A stretch of DNA of 64,000 bases from Oxyruncus cristatus (taxonomy: Eukaryota; Chordata; Aves; Passeriformes; Cotingidae): contig VXAY01005257.1 of the NCBI GenBank assembly GCA_013399855.1, positions 114,455 through 178,454 on the forward strand, given 5' to 3'. Shown here one piece after another: positions 35,301 through 49,100 of the stretch. Both the position numbers and the translations under genes were made by a program. The notes under the pieces were generated by a model. The model made no database searches and had not been told where the DNA came from. It was given only the letters and a program-made list of their open reading frames with translations. The stretch's first letter is position 1. Each line of letters begins with the position of its first letter.

Positions 35301-37943
35301 TAATTAGGCACTTAGAATTAGTTGAATCAGCCTCCCAAAGATACTTATCTAACACAAGGCATGTGAATAGCCCTGTGAGGCTGTGTATTTCTTTCCACTG
35401 GATATAAAGGGACTCATAGGGAAAAAATAAATTTAAAGGTTTAACTTTAGATTTTTAAATCAAGCAAAATTAATCCACCTAACCTGCTGTTGTCCTTGTG
35501 CTTTCCTCTTTAACAACATTGCAACGTTTGAGCATTTTAATGTATGATTCACAGGGAAGGCAAACACGTGGAAGCTACTGCAGTCACTGCCACTGTTCAT
35601 GATGATGAACAACAAAAAAAAATTCCTGATGTCAAAGGGGGAGCATCACAGATAACATCTATTTTGCTCCCCTGAAAGGCTTAAAAGCATCGAGTGAGAT
35701 GTCTTTTTTTAATTTTTTTTACTATAACACATTAACATGTTTCCCAGAGTCAGAAGCCAGTTATTAAATGAGGACCATTCTGAAATGGGCAATAATACTA
35801 ATTTTTGTTAAAACCAAAAGAATAAACAGACACCACTAAGTAGCAGAGAAGTCAGTATTTTAGTCAGACAGATCCAGAAAGTTCCATACATGCAAAACAT
35901 AGCATACTGTACAAAAAACAATGTCAAAATCATCAATTTTTGAACTTCTTCCCAGTTTGAGACTAACAGTGCCACAAGAACTTATCTGCTCTACAGTGCT
36001 CCACAAAACACTACAGTTCTGACAATACCTAGTATTCATAACCTAATCTAATCGGAAGGAAAACACACCTGGGTGCAGGGGATGGAAAGAACCACCCCTG
36101 GAACCCAGTGCAGCCGTTCTGCCTCATGATGTAGATGCACAGCCCTCCATTAGTTTGGCCCTGCAGTGCTGAAGTTAATAGGAACTTTGTGGATTATTTC
36201 AGTGGAAACAGATTCTGTGATAACACGGGCCTCTGAGAGGAGGGAAACTCCTTCCTTTATGAGTAAATACAGAACACTGACGCAAGTTTAAAGCACAGAG
36301 AAAGAAAAGATGTGGTGGATATAGCTAAACTCCTTCAAAATGAAAACATGCCCTAGAGCATCCCACAGATCTCCTCTTCTAGCCAGAGAACATCTTGTCT
36401 TTAAAGAAATCTGTCCAAATCCTTCTCATGATAACTCTTCCTATGACTGACTAGATTGTATCATTTACGTTGATAGGAGAAATAAGATTAAAAAAATCCT
36501 TCGCCTGTAACAATTTAAACTATCAAACTATATCTTAACCAAATGCCTACTCAAAAAGCACTTAAGATCTGTTTCTGTTGAATGAACAAAAAAAATGTAG
36601 GATGATGTTTTACATTTTTTAACATATTTTAGTCAATGTACTTGTAATTATTTTGAATACTCAGAAGATATTAAGAAGTGTAACTCTGAGTGTGCTTGTG
36701 CAAGCACAGATCTAAAAATTCACAAATACAAAAAACCATACTATTGAGGAAGAACCTTGCAAAAATTAATGAAAACTTAGTACAACATATGGCAAGTAAG
36801 TTTTTGAAAGGGATAATTAATTTTTGCAAAGAGTGTAAGTGTCCCCTTAAATAAAAATATTCTGATATCAGATATACTAAAGTATGATTTGAGATAATTT
36901 TTCTGCAATACATTTTCTATTGCAAAAACTACTGTGCTTCTCAATTAAAGTATGTTATTTTAAAATTAGAAACCAAACTTGAAAAATGCGAAGATGACTG
37001 ATTTCAAAAGGTTTCACTCATCTACAAAACTATTTTTCAAACGTTATCAAACAAAATGTTACCAAAATCAAGTAAAAATGACACGTTCCCAATACTGAAT
37101 TAGTCAGGAATTCCTCAGTTGACCATTTTTTCCAGTACAGTTAGGAGGCAACCATCTCTGCCATGTCTCCAAGATAACAAAATGAGAGTAATCTCAGCAC
37201 AGAGCACATCAAAGCAACAGCCTGACTTCCTTTCTCTGAACTGCCTGTGTGAGGAACCAATTGCCACCTTACCCTAAAGAAGGCTGAACATTAAAAAAAT
37301 CTCCTACAGTATGCCCCTATGTTAACACCATGTGAATGCCCACCACAGCATCCAAAATCCAAAAAGGATGAAAAGCAATGCTGTCCTGCAAAATTGGTTC
37401 ACTGAAAAATACTTTTAATGGCAGGTCATAGGAATTAGGAAAAACAAATTTACTCCCTTTATCACATTAGCCTCACTGGGAAAGAAAAGGCTGAACACAA
37501 TACACCTCAGCCATACCTACTTCCTACTCCCACCATTTTACTTTTGATGATGTCTGCAGCACAGCACTCAAGATAAGGAAAGGCCAGTTTCAGTCTCAAA
37601 CTGAATGTTCTTTCTTCTGGTGAAACATTTAGTAGTAACTAAGCATTCAGGGGCTTGTTTGCTATAGCATTTCCTTTCATCTAATCAGTGTTTAACCCAT
37701 TCACCTATGAAACCAACATAAAGGCTGCTACTTGATTTCATCAGACTACAAATCAGAAACCAAATCTGTCACACACACACATGGAAAATAATAATCCGTC
37801 TCTGCTTCATACAAAACTATCTCGAAGAAAAAGTAATCTTAATGAAAATAAAGACTTCTGATAACAGAAAACAGTTCACACTGGAAGATAAATAATGTTA
37901 ATAATGACTGACATCTTTAAAAAGTCCTTTTTCTTTTTGTGCA
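32347..37943. other. intergenic DNA between PTGER4 and the LTR
   Basis: No exon, RNA gene or clear repeat is recognised in these 5.6 kb. The part from about 33640 to 34800 is noticeably rich in C on the + strand, with many CCC and CCA runs, but I could not assign it to an element. A short CA run lies near 37770. The region separates the two convergent gene ends. Confidence 0.6.
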
Positions 37944-38523
37944 TGTTTTGGCTGGGATGGAGTTAATTTTCTTCACAGCGGCTAGTATGGGGCTGTGTTT
38001 TGGATTTGTGCTGGAAACAGTGTTGATAACACAGGGGCTTTTTCATTATCAGTGCTCACACAGTGTACACATCTTTTCCTGCTCAACCCACTCAAGCAGC
38101 AAAGAGGCTGGGGGTGCACAAGAAGTTGGGAGGGGGTGCAGCCAGAACAGCTGACCCCAACTGACCCCAGCGATATTCCATCCTAAATGTCATCATGCTT
38201 AAGACACAGAGCTGGAGGAAGAAGGTGGTAGGGAAAGGAAGGACATTCAGAGTGATGGTGTTTGTCTTCCCAATGTTTGTCACACATGATGGAGACCTGC
38301 TTTCCTGGGGATGGCTGAGCACTTGCCTGCCCTTGGGAAGTTCTGGATGAATCCCTCATTTTGCTTTGTGTTTATGTGCAGCTTTGGCTTTCCCTATTAA
38401 AAGTATGTGTCAGCCCGTGAGCTTTCTCCCTTCTACTCTTCCAATTCTCTCCTCCATCCCACCAGGAGGGAGTGAGCGAGCGGCTGCATGGGCTGAGCTG
38501 CCAGCTGGGGATAAACCACAACA
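37944..38523 (+). mobile_element. solo LTR of an avian endogenous retrovirus (ERVL-type candidate)
   Basis: The element starts TGTTTTGGCTGGG and ends near CCACAACA, so it has TG...CA ends and a length of about 580 bp. A poly(A) signal ATTAAA at 38396-38401 lies in the usual R-region place, followed by a C/T-rich stretch ending in GGAGTGAGCGAGCGGC. From memory this closely resembles an abundant songbird LTR family; that identification needs a repeat search. The TATA box of the family appears degraded. No gag, pol or env sequence adjoins it, and I could not match a target-site duplication. It lies about 370 bases beyond the TTC33 stop codon, in opposite orientation to that gene. Confidence 0.75.
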
Positions 38524-38891
38524 CTTTTACAGTTTAAATAAAAGCTTCCAAATTACTGGAAAAATGTAGACATTCACTTGTAAAATTATGAAATACATCA
38601 AGATGAAAGCAGCTGTTAGGATACAGTTAAGCATTTTAAGATTACATTTATTCATAAGATTTTCAGAATCAACTCTTGGCTTTCTCCTCCAAAAATATGG
38701 GTGGAGCAGTGACTCGGGTCATTGATTTTTTAATTTACAAAAGAAAAATAACTTCAATTCTTTAACTTTATTAGGTTCTCCTACAACTAAAAAAAAAAAA
38801 AACCACAACAAAAAAACCCCAAACACAAAGCAAGACAAATACAATAAATAACACTAGTTCTTAAAACAGGATGGCAAGCCATGTGGCTGCC
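38524..38891 (-). other. TTC33 3' untranslated region (at least part)
   Basis: This follows the TTC33 stop codon on the - strand. AATAAA signals read on that strand lie at 38772-38767 and 38652-38647, so a short 3' UTR of roughly 140-270 bases is possible. A longer one would run into the LTR. The stretch also holds an A-rich/CAAA simple tract on the + strand (38790-38830). Confidence 0.4.
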
Positions 38892-39242
38892 CTATCGGGC
38901 TCTGATGAAAAGGGTTTCATCAGGAGTTGTGGGACAATTGTCCTTCTCAGTAACAGTCTCTACTGTACCTGAAGCAGACACAATCACTACTGTTTTAGCT
39001 GCTGAAAGAGCTTTCTCCTTCTCTGCAATGGCAGCACATACTGCCACAATTTCATCACTTTCAAAGTCATAGTCAGGGATTGGTTCTTGTGCAAGCTCCT
39101 TTTCTTTTACCAGTGCTTGCACTGACTCAGTCTTTGTTGCCTTCTGCTGTTCATGTAGTTTTCTTGCCCAGGAAAGGTCCTCTTTCCATACTTCAGGGTT
39201 CATTGGAAAGATGTGTAAGGATACCTGGAAACTTCGGATTGC
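38892..39242 (-). CDS. TTC33: tetratricopeptide repeat protein 33, last coding exon (116 residues)
   Basis: The exon starts after a TTTATAG acceptor with AIRSFQVSLHIFP, continues through NPEVWKEDLSWARKL, which finishes the TPR region, and then enters an acidic and charged tail. The stretch IPDYDFESDEIVAVCAAIAE and the closing IRAR before TAG are the signature of the TTC33 C-terminus. It joins the upstream exon in phase 0. TTC33 is a small, probably soluble TPR protein (about 262 residues in human) whose biochemical role is poorly defined; TPR helices usually mediate protein-protein contacts. The frame is intact. Confidence 0.95.
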   Translation of the reverse strand, partial: AIRSFQVSLHIFPMNPEVWKEDLSWARKLHEQQKATKTESVQALVKEKELAQEPIPDYDFESDEIVAVCAAIAEKEKALSAAKTVVIVSASGTVETVTEKDNCPTTPDETLFIRAR

Positions 39243-41849
39243 CTATAAACAGAAGAGGGAAGAAACAAAGATTGGACACTCTAAAGTCTGCCTATTTCAT
39301 CATAAAAATTGACAACAACAAAAAAATTACATCATTCACTCAAAGACAAAAGCCATTTTACTCCATTCTGTCTTTACTGGAGCAGCCCTCCCTTCCACAG
39401 GTGCATCACTCCCAAACAACTGTGTCTGAAAGTATGAAAATGCATGAACAAAAGAGATACCTGGCAACAAGGGCACAAATCAAGAGTTCATGTATATGAA
39501 AAACAATATTGCAATTAAAAAGATAAAAGCAAAAATAATTTTTTCGTTTGATGGTTTTCTATTCCACTTTTCTCTCATCATCAGATGTATGGAAAGGCAA
39601 AAGCAGGTATGGTTTAAAGAAATACAGAAAAGGTATGACTGGAATTTAAAGTATCACTAATATTGCTGCTTTCAAATTAGCATACAGTCATTTCACATAC
39701 AGACCTAATACTACAATAATACTAGCCCCATGACAAGCAGTTTCTGTAACAGGTTTGTGCTTGCAAAAACACCTAAATAAACAGGCAAAATTAGGCAAAT
39801 AAACTCCCAACTTGGAGAGTTCCTCTCAGAAAGAACTCCTATAATCTCATAAACCATGTAATATTAATACAAGTACAGTTGTTACTGCTTCTCCTTTCAT
39901 GCAGTTCAACTGGGAAAAGACTCGCCAATCTTCAATGCAGAAGCTGTTAAATATATTAAAAAAACCCAAAACAGACCATCTAAATCCAGTAGATGTGCTA
40001 TTTGACAGTAAGAAGAGGTTGCTACAATACTGGAAAAAAAGCAAGACCAAGAATTACAAATGTACTGTATTTTAGTTATTTTAACAGTGAAAAGGTAAAG
40101 ACTGACCTTACTTACTTAAACTTATGTGCATGTGTACGGAGACGTGTATTTCACATTTATGACTGTACAGCCAGTTATGAAAATGGTCACGGTAGTGACC
40201 AAACTCTTGTGTGACAACATAACAGAAGCCTTCCTATAGGCTGGGAAAACAGTGATTATACGGATTATTATATGGATTTGGATTATCTTTGGGAAGAGTC
40301 CTAGCAATTTGCATAGTAATACTTTAAGGACATAAGAACAACCATCAGATTTCCATATTCTGTTGTAATTTATAAATACTTAAAGCATGAAAATTGATTT
40401 GTAAAATCACAAGCTTTCATCTGCATTGACAGAAACTGATAGTTCACACTTCTGATGGCACAGAGAAATATATGAACCGTGTGTGATGTGAACTCAGAAG
40501 ACAAGGGATACAAATCAGATTTAAGAAATGATGATTAAGCCACCACTATTACTGCTATTGTAATAGGCAGCCTTTTCAGTTCCAGAGGAAAAAAAAAAAC
40601 AACTTTGATTATTGGTCAACAGCCAGCTCTGAAGGGTAGAAGCATGTTGAACTTTAAACAGAAGGAGGAATGCAGCTTAATTCTTGTAAACCAGTGTCAT
40701 TTTATTCAACTCTGCTAGCTTTTAATTTTCAGGGATAGATGAACTCCAAGTAAACACTAAATGCTCTTTTTTGTATTTCTGTTGAAAAAAAAACAGAAAC
40801 AAACACCATCTGCTTTTAAGCTTTCCATTAAAGAGGTCCCCTAATTAAAACTTGTCTATATAGTTATGTTCATGCGTAATAAACAACATTAAACACAGTA
40901 ATAAAATATAAGGTAAGCTTTGAAAAAAAGCTGCTTTGATGATTTCATAACAGCATAAAAAGATCATCTTAGTAAATCAATTAGAATAAAGTTTTTGTGT
41001 GTGACATTTTTACAAAGAAATAATAACAAATTTTTAAGCCCTGCAGAAGATCAGAGGGATTAATTTGAAAGCAGCAATGTAGTACTGAAAAATACAGACT
41101 TGTCATCCATATAAAATTTTATGCTGCCACTGCAAATGCCACTAATTTCTATTAAGACAGAAGAAGAGTGTTACTTCTAAATCTCCCCCTAACGGAGATG
41201 TAAATCTCCTTTGCCAACCACCTGTTTTATTATAGGAAAACACAGTGACAGTAGATTAAACTGGTATTTCTAGATGCATTTTAAAGGGCAGCTGTGGTTT
41301 CAGAGACCCCACGTGTAAGGACTACAGGACTTTAAATCACTACATAATCATGTACCTGGTTTTGCTTCTGCAGTGAGGTGCAATGTAAAATCTAGCAAGA
41401 CATTTTTGCTTGCAGAATTACAGTATTTGAAAAATTTGCATTTTTGAAGTATTTTACATTTTATCTCACTAGACAGTATTCTGTAGCAAACAATCTTTCA
41501 TTTGTCCCATAAGCAGTCTCTTCTGCTGGTTTGCAGCCTTTCAATGTGAAGGGCAGTTTTGATCAGACTACATGTAGTTTTTACAAGTTTTTATAACACA
41601 TGGACTTAGCAACTGACAGTATAAAGAGAGCCCTAAAAAAAGTAAGGGAGCATTTTAAGAGGTTATGCAGTTTGCATCTGCCACCAAAGCATGTATTAGG
41701 CCTTTATTTTACACCTGACACTATTTGACTTATTTTAAAAAATGTGCACCAGTGAAGATATGCACACATCTACACAATCATCTTCTGTGTTTAATGATCT
41801 TTAATATGGATTTTTTTTTTGTTCATTTGTTTGCTTAACAGCATTCAGC

Positions 41850-42085
41850 ATGTACTTGGGGGTAATAGTGCATGAAAACCTGGATGTGAGCTGGCCATGT
41901 GCACTAACATCCCACAGAGCCAACAGTGCATCCAGGCTGCATCCAAAGCAGAGTTGGCAGCAAGTCGAGGAAATGATTCTGCACCTCTACTCTACTCTGG
42001 TGAGACCCCACCTGGAGCCCTGAATCCAGCCCTGGGCTACGAGTACTTTTACCTCGCAAATCAGGACACTCCAGGAGACTAGAAA
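41850..42085 (+). mobile_element. CR1 LINE fragment, internal
   Basis: The + strand shows the recognisable end part of CR1 ORF2: a TGGGGGT...CTGGATGTGAGCTGG segment, then TGGTGAGACCCCACCTGGAG, then the CAGGACACTCCAGGAGACTAG region. It is diverged, with stops and small deletions. The 3' terminal short repeat is missing, so the copy is truncated at both ends. Confidence 0.8.
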
Positions 42086-43067
42086 ACATTCACCCCTCTA
42101 TTACCCAATTCTACGGCTAAAATTTTTACAGGAATTTCAAAACAATTGTAAAACGAACTTTCTGCCACATCCCAGTTTGTCTTATACTGTGTATCTGTTT
42201 TAGCTAGCACTTTTAATTACAAGGTCAAACCGTTCAGAAATGTACTTCTTCAAAGTTCTGAGCATCTGCCAAAGGTAACCAACAGAAGACACCAGCTCTA
42301 TCAGTTGCAATCACTTGCAAGAACTCAGTTGCTTGCCCTTCTGCTTTCTTGATGGAAAATCTGATTAGAAAATCTTTCCACGCATTAAAAACCATTAGGT
42401 GGGTTACCACAAAACACATTTATGATTTCCAATAGCAGTTAAAAAAAAAGAAAACAATTACACTTCAGGACTAACACAGGACCTTTCTGGGAAAGGTAAT
42501 ATTACTAGCTATTACCTGTAACTCAGTAGGACTGTTTAACTCTGTTGAAAAGAATTTAACAGAGCCCCACTTTAACTGACAAAGCATGGTATTTTCTCTC
42601 TAAGTTAGTATTTCCCAAATACTTTGGTTTTTTGGTGGAAGGCCAACCATCAGCTTCCTTTTGATTACCAAAATCTTTTATATTTCTAAATGTAAACATT
42701 GGTAACATTTTGAAAAATTACCTCAAATTCAGAATTACTTATGTTAATTAGCTGGATTCCAATAAAACACTTCTCTCTTTGGGAGAACATAACTCCCATC
42801 ATTATCTAAAATACCTAAAACTATCTCTTTCAAGAGAAATAAAAGGCAAGGGTTGATCTGAGTATTCATATTGTCAAGGCTTGATTCCTGTGACAAAATA
42901 TTGTACCACATGTAAAGACTGCTAAGCCACTAACTGTTTAGTAAGACTACAACAAACCACATCCTTCAAAACATCAAACAAAAAGCATGCAAAAACTGGT
43001 GCATATTTACACATCTACCCAGTTCACTTTGTAATCCTCAGTACTCCTGATCTGACAGGGACCCAGA

Positions 43068-43185
43068 AAAGGGTCAGTCACAGAACTACAGAATGGCCCT
43101 TCTGAGGCCACCAGGGCCAGTCCCCTGCTCCTGCAGGACCACCTTCAGATGGCTGATGAATTTCTCCACGGTGGGAAACTTGTCA
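43068..43185 (-). mobile_element. possible old CR1 3' end
   Basis: Read on the - strand, this resembles a CR1 tail: a degraded terminal repeat (CACAGAACTACAGAATGG on the + strand), a segment like the CCAGTCCCCTGCTC part of CR1 families, and a stretch like the AGGACCACCTTCAGATGGC segment. It is short and diverged, and could be chance. Confidence 0.45.
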
Positions 43186-44694
43186 CTTTCGTTTGGTCCT
43201 CTCTTGTTTGGGATTTTTTAATGCTGTGTCTGTTTGGGCTGCTCTTCTTTTCCTGTTTAACCCAAGTATGGGGCTTACTCTGTTTCACAGGAAGAGCTGT
43301 TCTAATGAAGCTATTAATGCGAAATTGTTACTGGTTAAGATGTCATCACCAATACAGTAAATATAAGTTGTAAACCCAAATAATTACAATTAAATGAAAT
43401 ATTGAAAGCCTGACTAAATTTCTACAGTTTCTACATTCACAATGCAAGTTTATTCAGTTGTGCTCTGCACAATGATTTGTACAATTTACGGAATTTCTGC
43501 CTTTACAGAAATAAAGTTCTCCTAGCTCACTTTTAAGTAGTACTGTTGAATTAACTTATTTAGTAAATTCAGAAAAAAAGAGCAAACAACTTTTAAAAAA
43601 GTAAAATAAAAAGGGACTAATGTACCTCATTCTATCACAAGTTTGACAAAAACTAAATCAAAACAAATCTTTGTTTGTAAAAAATGAATGTATTACACAG
43701 TTATAAATTAGATTTCTTTGAAAGCTGTATTTTAGACCTGGGAAACTTCAAATTAAAATACAGTAAATTGTTTTTTTCCCCCAAGAAAAAATGCATCATC
43801 CATTGTGAAGTAATAAAAATATTTACAACAGACCATTTGGCAAGATGTGGGTAACGAAGGCAGACACGGGTGGGGGAGAAATGAAACAAAGAAACAGAAG
43901 AAAGCTGTTTTTGAGAAGGGTACTAATTCCCAAATCGCAAAAAAAAAAAAATACTAAAAAGCCCTGACATTATGCTTTCTTAATTTTTCTTTGTAAAAAA
44001 TATAATACAGCAAAAAATTAAAAAATCATGGTAATGAAAGACTGGTGGAAAAAGGATAATTATGACTTAGACCACACAGGCAAGAAGTCTCCACAGGTTC
44101 AATAATTATGAACTCATTTCATATTGTGAAACTCCTTCAGTCTTAACCTTTTAAAATTCCTTAAAAATTGCTTGGTTGAAAAACAAATAGTGAGCATTAT
44201 CTAAACTTTAGGACGACTCCCCAAGTTCTCTGTATGTGAGAACATAGTCATCAGAATCCATTCTGACTGGTGTGATATGATTTGCCTATGTAGAAAAAGC
44301 TTACGGGACCTAGTGAGCAGACCTGGTGGTACAAGGAGTATGGATGTATCACTATTTATAACTGACATTACAGCAGCTGTAGCTTTTCTTACAGAATAAG
44401 CAGCATTAATTACCCAGGACCCTTGAAGGAAATAAAACTTGGAATTTCCTGAGACTAATGAATTTAGACATCTCGGGCATAATTTACAGCAACGGTTTCA
44501 TCTCTTCCTTAAAAGGAAAAGATCCAGACAGAACAGACCATCTAACCCTTACCTTCTATGCCACAAAAGCCATGAAAAGTCACCAATGTTGCAATGTAGA
44601 TATGCATGGATTTATATATTTCAAATTATGACACTGCAACAACAAAGGAAGCACCCTGCACATCTGCAATACACAGCTTTTGCCTTAGGTTTTG

Positions 44695-45130
44695 TCTAAG
44701 GAGACTGGAGCACCTTGCCTACAAAGACAGGCTGAGGAAGCTCAGGCTGTTCAGCCTGGAGAAGAGAAAATTGCAGGGAGACCTCATAGCAACCTCCCAG
44801 AATCTGAAGGGGGCCTACAGGAAGCCAGAGAGGGGCTCTGTCAGGAACTGTAGTGAAGGGACAAGGAGTAATGGGTACACACTGAAAGAGGGGAAATTTA
44901 CGTTAGATTTTAGGAAGAAATTCTTTACTGTGAGGGTGGTAAGGCACTGGAACAGCTTACCCAGAGGAATTGTGGATGCTCCATCTCTGGCAGTGTTCAA
45001 GGTCAGGGTGGACAGGGCACTGAACAACCTGGTCTAGAGGGTGGTGTTCCTTCCCATTGCATGAGCGCTGGAACTAGATGACTTTTAAGGTTCCTTCCAA
45101 ACCAAAACATTCCATGATTCTGTAATTCTA
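44695..45130 (+). mobile_element. CR1 LINE, 5'-truncated copy with 3' end
   Basis: The + strand carries the last part of CR1 ORF2 followed by the short CR1 3' UTR and its terminal repeat (ATTCCATGATTCTG...). The frame 44697-45037 stays open and gives a C-terminal ORF2 piece with motifs such as RRLEHLAYKDRLRKL and HWNSLPRGIVDAPS before its TAG. No reverse transcriptase core remains. It is the best-preserved CR1 here but cannot move, because it lacks nearly all of the element. It is antisense to TTC33. Confidence 0.92.
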
Positions 45131-46007
45131 GGTTACTCCTATTGTTTGGGTTTCTTTTGGCTTGTTTGTTTTAATACTGTTCCTTACTATATTTTAAAAA
45201 TTAGTTTTCTTGTTTTGAAATATAATCAGTATCTTATCTGAGAGCTCATGATGAGTTATTCTTCTAATGGACTTTTGTGGATGTGTCTGAATTTAAAAGT
45301 CACTTGCTGTGTTTCCACACTAACTAGCAGTAATCTACTATACTCTATATGTTACAGTATTTACAAACAGAGGGTAATATGACACAGGGGGAAAGTCTCC
45401 CTTTGCATTACATCATGTACCCAAGATAGCACCATGGAATACAGCTGTAGCCAGAAAAAAGATGCACTTCATCATCCCTGGCTTTTTGCTGTGTTACTAA
45501 GTGAAGAAGCAACTTCAGCCACCATTTGAGGTCCGGGAGCCAGAGGAAAGCAGGAATGAGCACACATGATTTGCTGCATGTGAAGCAGGAGAGCAGGAGA
45601 CAAGGAAAACAAGATACCAGAATTTTATCAGCTGGCATGTATAGAAGTGAATCTGAGTATGAACTGGGACTTACATATTATCTTTAAACTATGACGACCT
45701 GTAGCAATACAGCACCTAGAATGTGCATTTATGTCAACATAATTATTCTACTGCATAAAGCCACCATGTAAATATAGTATATAACACAAAAGTCTTCAAG
45801 CTAGGCAGAGCTAGGCAGGTCTTTCACAAGTCCAGCAATAAAACCACACAGGAAGCATTTGTGAAAAGCAAGAAAGTAGAGGGAACTATCAGAGATAAGT
45901 AACAACAATCTTTTTCCTTGTCTACGTTCAGGTTATCACCAGGATATACAGCTACCTTGGTATTTCTGTTCTTTCCTTCTCATACACAAATAATTTTGTT
46001 TTCCTAC

Positions 46008-46139
46008 CAGCGCTATCTCTCCTAATCCGAGCTGGGCACGTCCCAAAGTCTGCCACGCGTCCCAGGAACGTGGGTTTCTCCGGACAGCCATTTCTGCTGC
46101 ATGCACTGCTGGGAACATTTCATGTAAAGACATCAGAAC
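46008..46139 (-). CDS. TTC33: tetratricopeptide repeat protein 33, internal TPR exon (44 residues)
   Basis: The exon begins after TTATAG with VLMSLHEMFPAVHAAEMAV and ends LGRAQLGLGEIAL before a GTAGGA donor. The W...LG..QL.LGE pattern is a TPR helix pair. Length is 132 bp, starting and ending in phase 0, so its loss by skipping would remove 44 residues without a frameshift. It joins MKSQ of the previous exon and AIRSFQ of the next, reproducing the continuous TTC33 sequence. Confidence 0.95.
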
Positions 46140-49100
46140 CTATAACAGAAATAGAAAAATAAGAGGAAGAAAAACAAACAAAATTGAAAACAAGTTGAAG
46201 TTTTCTGGGATTACCCAGGCACCAACCATTGTTTCAATAACTGACGACCGGTTCATCTTATCTAGCTTTTTTTTTAGTTTAAGTTAGTTGTCTGATCTCA
46301 GACAGTCACCCAGACTCACTTCAATCCCCGTGGAGACAAACAGGCATGCTGGAGGATGATTCACCTGAACTAACTCCATTAGAAGTAGATTAACTGCTTC
46401 TAATGATGTCTCCCCTTGTCTACAAACCCTACATTCCGTAAAAGGATAAGAGAATACACCGAAGGACAAACACATGGAGAATTAAACACAGTAAATGTGC
46501 AACTATTGTTGAAAAACTCCTGGGTTGTATTTTTTCTTTCTACTAGAAGACTGGAACCTACCAAAGACAGTTACAGTGCACATGACATAATTACAGAAAC
46601 AATCCCCTGTAATTCAGCATGGAAACAGACCTTAACAATAACTATTGTATTTAGAGAGTAAGCATTCTGCAACAGAGCCTAACTTAGACATGAAGTCTAT
46701 TTAAAGAAGAAAAAAAGTGGTTCTTGAAAGTGAAAATCTGTTACTCAGCAGTTACCATAGTATTTTCCTTCTTGCATTCAATCTCCATAACTAAGCCAAT
46801 AAATCACAGTTAGCAATACTTAATGTGGCTCAAAGCTTGCCATATATTTCCAAGGCCACCATGAGATTGGCACATTACCTGAAAACCTGCATCACACTCT
46901 GAGGTCATGATTTCAGACACCCACATGCTATGGTGGTAGACACCACTGTAAGAAACAAATGACAACTGCATTCCTGCAGTATGAGGGGAATGTCAACCAC
47001 AAGAGTAAGACTCATGTGTAGGCAACCACTTTTATCCCATCTGACCCACAAGTATGATGAATAATTTTAGAACATATTAGGACTATTGCTGAAATGCAAA
47101 AAGCACTCATTTAATCTCAATGTTCTAAGGTATATTAAATAGATAAATATGAGTGTAGAGTAGAGGAGGATTCAAATGTGATGATCTTCAGTATCCACTG
47201 TAATTAACGTAAAGTACTTGCACAGCACAGGGGTGAGTACACTAAAAAAAAGAGGGGCAGGGGAGAACAAAGGAAGGCAAGACTTACGGAAAGTAATCCT
47301 GTACTGAAGAAACCAAGACATATCACAAGTATAGCTTCTGATAAACCCTACATAATTCTGCTGTTTAAGTACAACTGAGTTTTTCTGAAGACTAATCCTA
47401 TGGCTTCTCTTTGATGCTATTTAATGGACTGTACCTTAAAATTTAGAAGTACCTAAAAATCTTTAAAAAACAACCCACATTCACATGTCATTTTCCCCTT
47501 TTCCCCCTCAACAGTTCTCAATGACTGTGCTTTGCATCAAAACCTGTAATGAATGTTATGTATATTTCCAAAACTTTCAGTGCAATTACAGGTTTGAGTG
47601 CAGTTTCTTTTTTCTGCAGCAGAACTGTGAAGTGAATCAAACTATTACTAGTGGACAGGTGTACATCCTACCAACATTAAGTGATTTTGCACCTATCAGC
47701 TACCTTTTACATTAGTGTGTTAAGGTGTTTATTCTCTTAAGAGGAAACACACTCAGCAGAAAATTTTTATGCATCCCAAGTATTCAGTACTTCCTACCAG
47801 TACTTTCTACTCCAAGTTCAAAAATTCCAAAACATCTACGTAAATGTTTAGGGAGTCTTTTGTAGTTTTTAATGAATTTTAATGTTTTGTTTACTGAATT
47901 ATGACCTCACTAATAAAAGGCAATTATTCCGCTTTCATCTATTTATGACTGTTGTGTGTGTACTAACGTAGACAGCTGCTTTAAAAATGCTCTTCCAGGT
48001 CATGGTAGTAATTACTGTGCTCCTAGTAACTTTGACATCAGTTTCTCAAAGTCCATTCAAACAAGTACATATTTGAATGCATATGCATTTTGTCCAGCAT
48101 AGGTAGTTTTTTCAGTTATTAACAGAATGACTCAGCCATTCTTGTCAGTCATTGCAAAAGAACAAATTTATTAATGCACACTGTTTTCCTACACTCATCT
48201 CAAGACTCTCATTGTACATACATACGTGTGTATATATAAAACTGACTAGAGGGAAATGTCTAATAAAGATGTTCAGTAACTGGATTTTCAGGACTCTATT
48301 CCAACAGATTTACCACTGTTACATGCATTAAAACAACATCCATGTCAGACAATGACTTAGTTTAACAGATATAGCTTTAAAAAAGCCATCCATGAGAGAT
48401 TAGAAAAATTAGAAGAACTCAGTGGCAATAAGCCAGTTAAATGTAGCAACTATCATCAGGAAACTGACCAAGTGTTAATAATCCGGGCAACAGAGTGACC
48501 CATCCTGTTCTACCCACAATATTTTGGAAGTGTTATGAATCTGAGTAAATTCTGGTTTTAAATGACCTCACTGGATTGAGGCTGAATCACTATATATAGA
48601 CACATTCCAAGTCCAGTGAAACCGACCCAACTCCTTTTTCCATTCAGAAACCCATTTCAAAATACAGATGAATAAAATTCATCCTACCCATAAGCAGCTT
48701 ACATTTATCCACGCTGTAAAGTGTTTACCATCACACCACACAGAAATGTTTTTTTGCAATTTAGATTTCTGGAGTTTACATTAATGTTCTGATGGTAAAG
48801 TCACCTCACTACACATCCCCATTTAAGGAAAAAAAAACCCTTATAAATAATAATCAGTAATTACTAGCTGATTTTATATTTTTTTATATTTAGGTTTTAT
48901 AACCTAAACTTGGGACTGTAAGTCTGGTCTTGTCTTAAGAAACTTTATAAGGGAAGTGGGTACACTCAGTTCAAGATTAAAAAAACCTCTAGAAAAAGGG
49001 AAATGGAATGATTTGAATATGAGTGTGATGGGTTTCATCTATAAAAACAAAGAGGAGACATACATCTGAAATCCTAGTCCTGTTCAATGAATGCAAATTC

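Larger units (their letters stand above)
39243..46007 (-). other. TTC33 intron, 6765 bp
   Basis: This intron separates the TPR exon from the last exon. The donor is GTAGGA and the acceptor TTTATAG, read on the - strand. It holds CR1 fragments at 41850-42085, 43068-43185 (weak) and 44695-45130. Otherwise it is AT-rich DNA in which I recognise nothing. Confidence 0.9.
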
